Positions 25,601-35,000 of a stretch of DNA of 64,000 bases are shown piece by piece. Under the pieces are notes generated by a model that was given only the letters and a program-made list of their open reading frames with translations, was not told the DNA's origin and did not search any database. The translations under genes were made by a program, and so were the position numbers. The stretch is from positions 4,938,001-5,002,000 of the forward strand of contig NC_083522.1 of NCBI RefSeq assembly GCF_032362555.1. Direction: 5' to 3'. The stretch comes from Amyelois transitella. Lineage: Eukaryota; Arthropoda; Insecta; Lepidoptera; Pyralidae. Within the stretch, counting starts at the first letter, position 1. Each line of letters starts with the position of its first letter.

Positions 25601-25698
25601 GAAGTGGAAGTGCTGCTCTTCTGTACACTAGTCGAAGCACTACTCGACGTCACTTCAGTTGATTTCGATTGCTTAGTCTTTTTATTTTTAATTGTCAT
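1..25698 (-). CDS. Giant SAXO-like repeat protein gene (4 exons, 3' end outside window)
   Basis: The coding sequence joins exons 25698-22885, 22808-22546, 9676-7761 and 7633-1. It stays open to the window edge, giving at least 4,208 residues. All junctions are GT-AG and phases agree (0, 2, 1). Seen: a Ser/Thr/Gln-rich N-terminal part (1-938); a Cys motif at 1018-1032 (Cys 1018, 1020, 1023, 1025, 1030); 20 phased 29-residue repeats; then 54 more in the last exon with divergent DY/GER units between; then a Ser/Gln-rich tail. Known: human SAXO1 starts with a very similar CICELCSCGRHHCPH motif followed by repeats with Thr-Thr-x-x-x-Asp-Tyr, which bind and stabilise axonemal or cytoplasmic microtubules. 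Inferred: a greatly expanded insect member of this family, acting on microtubules. Automated annotation may label such proteins titin-like because of size and Pro/Glu/Lys content, but no Ig or FnIII domain is visible. Confidence 0.8.
1651..2177 (-). repeat. Coding tandem array, 7 anchors at 87-base spacing (exon 4, C-terminal block)
   Basis: Anchors lie at 1651, 1738, 1825, 1912, 1999, 2086 and 2173 on the plus-strand scale. Units are of the type DNLNPEGDFEKRPTTQW then QPGETPSQVRPK, so PGET replaces PAER. This block is more diverged from the main array than units inside the main array are from one another. Confidence 0.9.
3127..7133 (-). repeat. Coding tandem array, 47 anchors at exactly 87-base spacing (exon 4)
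   Basis: The Asp-Asn-Leu codons fall at exact 87-base steps from 7133 to 3127. The first and last anchors are 46 x 87 bases apart and sampled positions between are in register. The consensus unit is DNLKPEGEFEQPKHDEW followed by RPAERxxxKKPQ. Variants carry TPKPEKW or SPKPEKW in place of QPKHDEW. The trailing 32-33-residue DY units flank the array on both sides. Confidence 0.93.
7634..7760 (-). other. Short intron between the two repeat exons
   Basis: This 127-base AT-rich GT-AG intron separates exon 3 from exon 4. Reading through it in the exon 3 frame gives a stop after about 20 codons, so retention would truncate the protein just before the main array. Confidence 0.85.
7761..9676 (-). CDS. 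SAXO-like gene exon 3 (second half of Cys motif, 20 repeat anchors)
   Basis: The acceptor is TTTCCAG and the first complete codons read RHRCPHNDVPEPLFDV, completing the cysteine motif begun in exon 2. A single SAXO-type Tyr-x-x-Asp-Tyr unit (SAYKQDYDEKH) follows. Then come 20 repeat anchors (one DHL, 19 DNL) exactly 87 bases apart, with units of the type DNLKPEGDFEKRRPEEW-RPGDRAPVKRPE. The last anchor leads into a longer unit with TTRSITQDYKVVTGERAEI. The exon ends GEFI plus one base before GTAAGC. Confidence 0.93.
7886..9543 (-). repeat. Coding tandem array, 20 anchors at 87-base spacing (exon 3)
   Basis: The DNL/DHL codons recur every 87 bases from 9543 down to 7886 with no length change. 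Two subtypes alternate in part: an EKR..EEW-RPGDRAPV type and a TTPEKEKW-RPAERPK type. Near the 3' side a pair of units (EVRKPEKW-type then TTPEKEKW-type) is itself duplicated. Confidence 0.93.
9782..9858 (-). CDS. Candidate alternative first coding exon of the SAXO-like gene
   Basis: ATG at 9858 opens a 77-base frame reading MESLILPPLPPPRYF and ending HPYRLK plus two bases, followed by GTGTGA. Its end phase (2) is the one exon 3 needs. The join gives Lys-Arg-Arg-His-Arg-Cys-Pro-His, so a short isoform would skip exons 1 and 2 and four of the five clustered cysteines. Support is an ATG, a plausible donor and the matching phase, with no transcript. It could be chance. Confidence 0.4.
19237..19281. 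repeat. Perfect inverted repeat, 20-base arms, 5-base loop
   Basis: The arm GCGTACAGATAAAAGCTTTA and its exact reverse complement are separated by CGTTA, in intron 2 of the SAXO-like gene. Confidence 0.9.
20340..20427 (+). repeat. 3' fragment of dispersed (TATG)n-tailed repeat
   Basis: It carries the end module TGTCTACCCCACAAGGGATA then TAGACGTGACCATATGTATGT, shared with the fuller copies at 30354 and 43598. The 5' part is missing or unrecognisable. Confidence 0.7.
22546..22808 (-). CDS. SAXO-like gene exon 2 (first half of Cys motif)
   Basis: The acceptor TTTTTAG and donor GTGAGT bound a 263-base exon that starts TDVHSTKYDEI and ends EQCICEICTCG with two bases left over. It contains paired IDDRR/IDERR segments. 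The Cys cluster is the front half of the SAXO N-terminal motif. The intron to exon 1 is only 76 bases; the intron to exon 3 is about 12.9 kb. Confidence 0.92.
22885..25698 (-). CDS. SAXO-like gene exon 1 (residues 1-938)
   Basis: This exon starts at MTIKNKKTKQ, the first ATG of the long open frame, below a GC-rich upstream patch. It ends with codon TCG before GTAAGT, phase 0. The sequence is very rich in Ser, Thr, Gln and Asn. Two diverged copies of one segment lie at about residues 305-388 and 568-650; both run EIVDG, a short gap, REWG, a gap, GIKP, then YDTGK. A more globular-looking stretch sits near 790-865 (DLRKIIETSQYKKDV, then VLKEIIDTVKKYPFKRIEKV). I do not recognise a named domain in this exon. 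It joins the next exon in phase, and that exon carries the SAXO cysteine motif. Confidence 0.88.
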
Positions 25699-25829
25699 TT
25701 TGAAGCACTTAAATTACCGAACTAAGTTCTTAATAAATATGAGATTCTTAAATAACGATTAAATATGTTTTAAATACGTGTTCTACAGCGAAATTATCAC
25801 ATAATAGTCAAACAATTGCCATGTATTGG

Positions 25830-25990
25830 AATGATCGCGAGAGTCGTTCGTGTCGAGTCGTGAGCGTGCGCGCGCGTAGCTGGGCACGGTCTCGCGGATT
25901 CTGAGCTGCGCTCGCGCCGGCGCCCCCCGTCACACCTTGACGCCGCGAAGCGTCGCCCACTGCCACCATCAGACCTTCACGACACGTAAG
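25830..25990 (-). promoter_or_regulatory. GC-rich upstream patch of the SAXO-like gene (probable 5' UTR or promoter)
   Basis: This is one of the few strongly GC-rich non-coding patches in the window, with many CpG dinucleotides. It lies 130-290 bases before the ATG of exon 1, in an otherwise AT-rich setting. No TATA box is evident. Position and composition suggest a promoter or first non-coding exon; the transcription start cannot be placed. Confidence 0.45.
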
Positions 25991-26512
25991 CGCTTACATC
26001 TCGGTATCAGACTCATTCATACCAAAAATGGTGTAAAAGCTGCCACCGTCGAAACTGTATGCTCAAGGAGGCTGAATGAATAATCAATGAGCCAACTAAA
26101 TAAAAATGAAAAATTAACTCATGAAAGAATAAAATCGGTGGATTAATAACAAAATACCTAGTAGGTTAAAATTGAGTTACTAGCATTGTGTTGTGCTCTT
26201 TGCTCTTTGTTTTGTTTATATACTTACCTAGTTACAAAGCTGTGAAAATACTAACATAGCTTTTTAAATTATTTGCCTATCCGTAACGACACGTAACATA
26301 AGATGCAGTGGATTTTCTTTATTTGAATGGTTGATAGTAGGAATCGAATGGTCTAGGTATCCTTGATGATCAAGTGTGTGTAAAAATAAAACTAAAATAT
26401 TACTGTGTAACTAAAATATCTCTTAGGTCTTCACAAACATTAACAAGACATCTATACTTTTGTTAAACCACATAATTCATACCACAGAGAAACAGGAAAT
26501 CATATTTATGCT

Positions 26513-26650
26513 TTTTTATTTATTTATTTTACCACGTAAAATGTACAACAGGTGGGCTTAATGCCACAAGGCATTATCTACCAGTCGAACCTTTCAACCA
26601 AACTGAGAAGGATGTACGGGTGGTGCGATAACTGTAATAGAAATAATAAT
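26513..26650 (-). mobile_element. LINE-like 3' end fragment (lepidopteran type)
   Basis: Read on the minus strand it ends in an AAATAAATAAA-type tail (26513-26530). It carries the phrase GGCTTAATGCCACAAGGCATT on the plus strand, a sequence familiar from 3' regions of lepidopteran non-LTR elements. No coding part is left. Confidence 0.5.
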
Positions 26651-27480
26651 AATAGGTTACTTAATATACTTACATTTACTATACATACACTACATATAAT
26701 AAACATACACTACATATAATATACATACAAAAATATGCTTTGATAACATTCGAGAAATAAATATTTGAGTACGTATTTTATTTCCACACAGATTTGCTAG
26801 TGATAAAACACAGTTACCTAGCGTATGCCGGCTGTACATATTTGATCCTCCGCGCGCAAAATACCTTAAGAGGACTACAACAGCTATAGACGCGATAGGC
26901 TCATTATGCGATTCAAATGTATACGTGGCCTACCAGTAAGCCTCTTGACTACTGTCCCTGTGTACCCCTGGGTCAAAGACATATATAAGAATACTGGATT
27001 GACTGTGTCGGAAGAGCTTGGTGGGGCTTAGAGAGAACGAATAACTTCACTGATTGAGCTTTATTGGCAAATAGAATAATTAAATTTTGTACAATATGCG
27101 CGTTATCGATCAAGACCACGAGACGACTGGGAACGGAGGGGATTCGATCGCCAGTCGCTCTACATAAAAATGCAATTCAGCAAGTTGCATGTCGCTACAA
27201 CTGCTTGATTGATATATCATCGCACAGCCCAAACCGCTGGGCCTTAAGACTTGAAATGTGGCATGAACCTTTTGTGGTGTAGAAGTGCACCAAGAGCGAG
27301 ATTTCAGTGGGAAAGGAAATAAGCGGACTTTACATATCACTTTGGCGGAGTAGCGGGTGTACTGTGTAAGTGTGTGTGTGTGATGATGATGATGAAGATT
27401 TATATAACTAAAGGGATTCATTTAAATCGGCAGAAATATTTAATATATTAGATATAATTTTAATCATGCGTGAGGTTAAC

Positions 27481-27738
27481 AGCACCTAGCATCAAAAGTG
27501 AAGAGTGAGAAAAAGGACCACACCATCTTGTTCCCATGGATGTTGTAAAAGGCGACTAAGGGATAGGCTTAAAATACAGGGATTCTTCTTTCAGGCTATG
27601 GGCTGGACTTGGCAACCTGTCACTGTTTGAATCATCGGTCCGGATCTATCATTGAGCCAAATAGCTGGGCCTGGCCTATAAGTTTTTTCGAGGCTGTTGG
27701 CTCTGTCTACCCCGAAAGGGATGTGATTATATATGTAT
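27481..27738 (+). repeat. Copy of dispersed (TATG)n-tailed repeat
   Basis: Recognisable modules in order: CCATGGATGTTGTAAAAGGC, GATAGGCTTA, a region ending GGCAACCTGTCACT, then GGCTCTGTCTACCCC and a GTGATTATATATGTATGG tail. It is diverged relative to the copies at 30354 and 43598. Confidence 0.75.
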
Positions 27739-30353
27739 GGATGCAAGAAATAAAAAGATGACGTCAGGTAAGTACCGAGAAGACATAAAATGTGTGGCAC
27801 AGATCACCTCACATTTGCATAGAACTATGGCAAGACTTGTGGTTGGTGTATTGGAGCCTTCGTTGTAAGAAATTAGCCTTATTGCATTTTACTCTCTAGG
27901 TAGGTATTATTCGCATTCTGACCCGATTTTTTGTTCGAATTTTTTACATAAAATTTACTGTTTTATTTATACTGCCTCCGTTGCAACAGAAAATTAAAAA
28001 TTACATCATCGTTTTCTTGCAAAAACTGTAGGTAATGCAAGTAGCAAGTATTATTCATATGCAAATAAATAAGTGAATCAACATTGCAGTCAAGGTTTTA
28101 AAAGGATAATGGTAAAAATAAATAGGTACCTACTTAATCAGAATCATAGTTTTCATAAAAATATGTAAGCAGGTAGTTCCTACCATTTTCTTATGTACCT
28201 AATAGTTTATAAAATATCTTTTAAATAGTGCCTTTAAAATATTTCCACAAAGATTTAGGTAGTTATCAACCTACCTACTCGCTTTTTTCTTTTCCTAAAA
28301 TTTGAATTAGGACTCTGACTTTCTTGACTGAGCGCAATTACAAGTTACAAGTTCGGCAATGTTATTTAATTAGTTTAAAGCTAAGGAAAAATTTTGAAAA
28401 TTCTCACTGGAACGATGCCCGGTGCAAAAACTAGTGGAGATGGTGCGTGGGTTGTAAACCCGTTGACGGCCTATACCAGGCTAGAGTGGGCGACACTTGA
28501 ATCACGCGCCCACCTTCATTGTCTGGCTCAGTACAGCTGGTTCTGGTGCACCTCTCACAAATAAGTCCATTAATCAAGAAGATATAGGTGTAACGGCATA
28601 TTTTTTAATCTCTGAAGGTTGAAATCTGGTAATGCTTTCAACTAGTCTGTGCTTAAGCCACACAAAAAAGGTAACATAAGACTGCTGTGCTGTACCTATT
28701 TACTTTCTTGGAATTACTTAGATACAGGCCAATCCACAAATAATGAGACGATACGACGACGGGCATATAGGCACTTTTCTGTGACCTCGTTTTAAATTAA
28801 TGGGTTCTATACATAATTGCAGTTTAGCGTATAAATGAACTTCCGTCTGAATTTTTGTAAACGAGGTGATCTGAAGTTCTGGGGAGAAGACTAAAATTTA
28901 AGGAGGGCTTAGATAAAAATTGATGGCGAACAGAACTTTGTTCAGCAGTTGGACAGTACAGGCTAATCAAGAAATAACTTTACTAGATAACTCTTAAACG
29001 TAGGTACCGGTTAACCGATGAGATAAATTGAGGATTTTATTTTACTCAAATGTATAATGCACAGTAAATAATTGTGGTAGTGTCTGACATCCACCTACTC
29101 CTCGTGTGGGTTTCTCATAACTTATCCTTCTTAGAGGCTTCTGGTACCTACTGTTAGGAAGTTAAAATGTCTGTCTTGTCTATAATTGCTAGATAAATGT
29201 TGGTGACTGGTGATAACAATACAAATAAAAATAAACAATATAATAAACAGATCGAAGGATTCCCAGCATTTTAGACTCGTTTTGTCGTACATAAAAGGCC
29301 ACTAAAATATGATGCAAAAAATTATATATATTTAAAGATCACATAGTGCAAAAGCTGTAAAGTTCCTTTGTAAACACTAGAGTGATGGAGGTTATGCAGG
29401 AGGCGTTTTGTACGTACGTTACGTGACTTACCCACTCCTCATTTGAAAAGGCGCATCAAGAAGAATCTCACTCCATTAACTTTTACAACATGTCGATAAG
29501 TGAAACTGTTCTTTTTTCTCTCAAAATTATAAAGCCTAGTTAATTGAAAACATACATCAAGCAACGTCTTTCTTCCAGACCCATCCTACCTCCTTTCTTT
29601 GACCCCGTTACGTGGCCAGAAATTTCTCCCGAACGTTAAGCGGTACAGATCGATAGGAAATGTGTCCCACACGATAGAGTACTCACCAAATGGACCAAAC
29701 AAATCTAGGGTAAGTAGTGGATGGATCTGTACACTTGTGTGAGGAAAACAACTTGACGGAGTCGTCCGTTGGGCACACAAGAAGTTAATCTCTCCACCGG
29801 ACTTGCCTAGAAGAGCACGACCACTCTAGCCAAGGCTGTATCGACCCAAAAAAAGTTTTTTTTATGAATTTTACCTGTCTGTTGTAGCTCTTCTGGATAT
29901 GACGTGTGATACATGTGAATGTGTTTCGCTTATTGACAGATTCTAGCATAGCTGATGGCAATTGCTTTAAAATCGACTAAGCGATTAACTCCTAACACAG
30001 CTTGGCTTGACCCCGCAAGGTAAATAAGTTATGACATCATAAACCAACAGTATTCGCTGTCGTTGCTATATCGATCCCTTAGACAATGTTGAACTGAGAT
30101 ATTAAGAATAGCAAACCAAAATTTTGGTACCTAATTCAGATATTTACGTCATGCATTTATAAATTAATCAACATAAATAATAACAGTACCACGATGGACT
30201 AGGTAGACAAATGTGTACTTAGTATATCCATATTCATCCATACCTACTTTTTCATTTGAAGTTAAGTCATGCGATCGAACGAGCGATGAAGAAAATCGCC
30301 ATGTGTAAGTTTTGCAATGTAAGTTATCGTCAAGTTATCTTTTTAAAGTAAGT

Positions 30354-30620
30354 GCCGTGTGGTTTCCGGCACCAATACAAAAAAGAATAGGACCACTCCA
30401 TCTCTTTCCCATGGATGTCGTAAAAGCCGACTAAGGAGTAGGCTTATAAATTTGGGATTCTGCTTTTAGGCGATGGGCTAGCAACCTGTCACTATTTGAA
30501 TCTCAATCCTATCTTAAAGCCAAATGGCTTGAACGTGGCCTATCAGTCTTTACAAGACTGTAGGCTCTGTCTACCCCGCAAGGGATATAGACGTGATTGT
30601 ATGTATGTATGTATGTATGT
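30354..30620 (+). repeat. Nearly full copy of dispersed (TATG)n-tailed repeat
   Basis: It starts GCCGTGTGGTTTCCGGCACC and runs through the CCATGGATGTCGTAAAAG, GGCGATGGGCTAGCAACCTG and CTGTCTACCCCGCAAGGG modules to five TATG units. At about 267 bases it appears complete, because the 43598 copy starts and ends at the same points. The short length, missing coding capacity and simple-repeat tail suggest a SINE-like non-autonomous retroelement. I see no clear tRNA-type A and B boxes. Confidence 0.8.
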
Positions 30621-30950
30621 TATCTTTTTAATAGGGGTAAACGATAAATACTTCAATATCAACCTACCCAAATCAGGTCGTAATAAGGTTCGATGCAAGC
30701 TAACTTGATAAGTTCGCGGTTGACTGCTTGTACCTACCTACTTTTAAGCCGCGGACACTGGCGACTTTTGAGTTTTCTTTGAACTTTTTTTTTACATTTA
30801 ACTTTATTATTTTTCTCAAAGATTATACTCGTTTAATACATGTCCCATATTTTTTCAGTGATTTAGAAAGTTCTCCAATCATAAATTAAATAAATACCTA
30901 ATTAGTGTTACTAATAAGTGTCATTAAGTGCGTATGCGTAAGTGCTTAAT

Positions 30951-30999
30951 TACTTAATTAATTACACATATTAAACTAATATGTGTAATTAATTAAGTA
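30951..30999. repeat. Perfect inverted repeat, 23-base arms, 3-base loop
   Basis: The left arm starts TACTTAATTAATTACACATA and the right arm is its exact reverse complement, separated by AAC. It is very AT-rich. It would extrude as a cruciform or fold as an RNA hairpin. Confidence 0.9.
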
Positions 31000-31444
31000 T
31001 CGCACTTTAATATGTTTAGGTATAATTATTTTATCATTCTTATTTTAAAAATAAACATAATTATGTCTGAAAATGGAATGTAAGGTTTGGTCAAAGGTAA
31101 AACAAGCCTAAATGTAAAACCTTAAAAGGGTTTTGTTTTACTAACGCCATCTATTTATAATTGCGAGAACTAAGAGAAAAGAAATAATGCCATCTAGTTA
31201 TCACGAATACACATCATTACAATTTAAATTACGCCATCTAGGTTAAACTCACAGAACTTACTTCAAAAAAATGGTACATAATTTCATTGAAGATAAAAGT
31301 TTTAACATAAAACCTTAAAACTAGAATGAATGCTGCCAAATGTTTTCTATAATTTTCTAGTAGATGGCGCAACTTATATTTAAAGTCGATAGTATGGCCG
31401 CGTGCGTCACACGCTGCGCAATCAAGCACGGAAATAACTAAACA

Positions 31445-31837
31445 GCTGTTCTACAATATTCGGTCGGGCAACTCAGCAAAGCAGTATCTGTACGGTCACG
31501 CCAGCCAGCCGTTTTCCTTGGAGTCGTGATTGTTTGGACAGAATTGCTTTTGCTTTCTCATTATACTGGTAACCATCGTGTGGTTTGGACTATTCTTCCA
31601 TTTTTCAACGTTTATTACTTCTTCGGTATTGGCGTTTGAAGTGTGTGAATCATAAAATAATCCGTGAGCTACTTTAGCGATATGTTTACCTAAATTCGTC
31701 GTTCGTTGTTATTGTGACTTGAGTTGTAATGCCTTGTGAATACGTGGACCGCGAGAAGAGTTCCCCAGTGTTATGTCAATAGAATCTCTCAAAAACAGTG
31801 TTTTAGATTGTAGTAGTATAGAAAATTGTTATTGACA
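31445..31837 (+). promoter_or_regulatory. Probable promoter and 5' UTR of CDC34/UBE2R
   Basis: This is unique sequence directly before the ATG, with higher GC content near 31385-31540 than the intergenic DNA. No TATA box or other positioned core element is convincing, which would fit a dispersed housekeeping-type promoter. Confidence 0.4.
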
Positions 31838-32017
31838 ATGTCTAATACCGTACCAACGAGTTCTGCCCTGAGGGCTTTGGCCTTAGAATATAAAAGTCTA
31901 CAAGAAGAACCCGTGGAAGGATTCCGGGTAAAGTTACTTGGAGAAGACAATTTGTTTGAATGGGAAGTCGCTATTTTTGGTCCCCCAGATACACTTTATC
32001 AAGGTGGTTATTTCAAG
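31838..32017 (+). CDS. CDC34: CDC34/UBE2R exon 1 (residues 1-60)
   Basis: It encodes the N-terminal helix and first strands, ending GPPDTLYQGGYFK before GTAAGG, phase 0. Confidence 0.96.
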
Positions 32018-35000
32018 GTAAGGAACAAAACCCCTTTTCAAAATTAACTTGGAATTCATTAGAGACATTTGTCTAACTAGCTTCTATTGTTTTCTACCAA
32101 GACACTTTTTTTTCTAATTGGGTTTTATAATGTCAAGCTAATGGTTATTTGCAATGCAACTTTAGATGAGTTCATGAAAAGGCATGAATGTATGCAGTGT
32201 GGATTATGGCACTTTAAAATAGACCCACTCCATATCTTTCCCATGGATGTCGTAAAAGGCGTCTAAGGACTATTCCTACAACCTACAAGAGGTATCACAA
32301 GTTTATAAGCATAGGCTTATAAACTTGTGATTCCTCTTGTAGGTGATGGGCTAGCAACTTGTCATTATTTGAATGTCAATTCCATCATAAAGCCATACAG
32401 CTGAATGTAGCCCTTTAGTCTTTTCAAGACTGTTGGTGTCGACCCTGCGAGGGATATATGTAGTCATAATGTTTGTATGTATGTATGCATGAATGCAGTA
32501 TCAGAGCAGTTCCTGATCATAGACCTATAAAATTAAATATTTTTCAAAAGTAAATATACAGGCCGTTCTTGAGATTAGCCTGACAAACATACCAATAGTA
32601 TTATATTGCAGTATCTGTGCAATGTAGTATTTCTATGAAGTATGTGTTTAAAACCTAGACTTTTCAATGAGGTATTTTTAAAAAGTATAATACAAGCAGT
32701 ACTACTGTGTGTCTGCACCGAGTTCTTGCCGCTGTAATGGCGGGTTAACCATGGTCTAGCCGGAGAGAAGCTGGTTACACTTAGGTTCAAACCAACTGAG
32801 AAGGACTACACCTTAGTCTGCCAGTAAATCCAGCACAACCTAGGTCCTTCTGTTCAGGTGTCCATGATAGATTTCACCAACTGTTCATTTAAAACCCAAT
32901 AAATACCTTTATATTGCCACCCTTTGAGTAAAGCTGTAACATCTAAAAACTTAGCATATTTATTTGTGCTATTTTTACAAAAGTATGTAAAACGTCACGT
33001 CGTCGTGTATGGACGTCCTGGTAAAGGGTCAAAAGGTCAAAAGTACCCAAAACCGCCGAGCTTGCATGAAGAGAGTTATGAATGTGGATGAAGCGAAGGA
33101 AATATGCAGAGATTGTGGCAAGTGGAAAGAGGTAGTCTCTGCCTACCCCTCCGGGAAAGAGGCGTGATTTTATGTATTACGTATGTAAAACCTAGCAGAT
33201 GCAATAAGCATTACCTTCTGACAAAGTATTATCAGAAGGAAATGCTTGTTGGACTGAACTTGTTTTTGCTAAGATACTATTTCCATATACTTTTGAGTCT
33301 ATTTGATGGAGACAATGGGAAACTGCAGAACTGGCAGCTTCCTTGCTCAAAGTCAAAAATATAAACACTATCAAAAATATTTTCTGACTACATATATATG
33401 TATATTACTACATCATTAAGATACAAAGACTTTGTAGAGTAGTGATAGGTTTCCCATATACATGTATGTATAAATAAAATATTTATAAAGAGTTCAGTAA
33501 AAATAAATGTTATATATTATTAATTTCCTTTGTTTCAGGCACATATGAAATTTCCCCCAGACTACCCATACTCACCGCCATCCATTAGGTTTTTAACAAA
33601 AGTTTGGCATCCAAATGTATATGAGGTAAGTTATCAATAATTTTTTATGTAAATAAGATATTTACTATCAATAACTTCAGTTTCACTTTCTCTCTTGATG
33701 TCACATTTCCAATTGCACATTACATTCCATTAAAGATATACCGATGTTGATGTTTAAGCGGACAACTTGTTTGACCCTAAATCTTTATAGGTATTGAAAA
33801 TTGTTGATGCAGTATTTGCCATAGTGTTTTTGTCCATATACCTAATACAGATAGTTCACGAGGTTAGTCGCAAGGTACACTATTCCTTCCACACTTTGAA
33901 GTCTCCAAAATTTTTGCCCCTTCAAAGAAAAGTTTCCTTATGCCAATCCCTCATGCTTCCTCTCCTCGACTATGCTGACGCATGCTTCTTGGATGCTACC
34001 GAGGTACTCCTTGATAAACTTGAACGTCTACAGAATTTGTGTATACGATTCATTTTGGCTTCAAGAAATATGATCACGTATTAGAGTTTCGCAAGCAACT
34101 AAAATGGCTGCCCATTTCTCAGCGTAGAAATATGAGAATACGTTGCCGCCTTCTTTTTACTATTCTCTGTAATCCCACTTACCCTTCATACCTGCGCAAC
34201 CGCTTCACCTTTGCTTGTCCTGTCGATACTCCATGCAGGTCCCATCGTAGAACCATGCTTAAACTCCCAATAGCTACATCGTACGGCCACTTTCTCTTAC
34301 TCCTCTGTCCATGCTGTTAGATTGTGGAACTCATTGCCTCCCGAGATACGTGACTCTAAATCACTGTCCTAATTTAAAAAAAATACGTAATTAATAATTA
34401 TTACCTCTCCAAGCCTTGTTAATTTGATATATATATTGTATGTATTTTATTTATGTATTTCTATAATTCTTCTGTGTTCATAAATTAGTAAATAAATAAA
34501 TAAAGTTATCTCTAAGAAGCTGATTGAGGTATCTCGTGATCAGAGGGCTGGAAATTTCTTAGGTCAAAGAGTAAGCATTGTCATTCAACGTGGCAATGCT
34601 ACCAGTCTTCTGTCTTCCATTTAAAGGGATTACACAATTTATAAATTTAATTTCAGCTTATTTTTTTATTGATAATCGTAACTCTACTTACATACATGCA
34701 AGTATTTATATAGCTTTACAAAACCCGAAAGGACGGGTGGAGTAGTCCTATTCTAATCTAATTGGAAACCACATGGTGATATAAATTTTCTGGCAATGCC
34801 ATAATCTCATATTAAAAAGGCTTTACCTGCATTATTTAATCCTAAAAAAGTTTGTTTCCAAAAAAAATAATTTCAATTTATTCTGAACGGGCTCTTTTCG
34901 AATTCTTAGTAAGGACACAATACTCACAGATTGAAATAAGCATGAGAATTGGCGGACAATAGCAATTGTTCCTATAAGCTAACAGGTTACTGTTACTATT

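Larger units (their letters stand above)
26031..31440. other. Intergenic region between the SAXO-like and UBE2R genes
   Basis: AT-rich DNA between divergently transcribed genes. It contains a LINE-like 3' end (26513-26650), two copies of the dispersed repeat (27481, 30354), a 23-base perfect hairpin (30951-30999) and a group of GCCATCTA words before the UBE2R gene. A GT-rich run lies at 27364-27382. The stretch 27110-27400 is moderately GC-rich and may be another old element, but I could not assign it. No coding gene was recognised. Confidence 0.65.

Noticed and set aside
1..25698. Titin or other Ig-domain muscle protein
   Set aside because: Size and Pro-Glu-Lys content resemble PEVK regions, but no Ig, FnIII or kinase domain is visible and the Cys motif with DY units points to SAXO/MAP6.
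27110..27421. Possible gene on either strand near 27.1-27.4 kb
   Set aside because: Two short opposing frames without domains, next to a GT-rich run. More likely an old repeat.
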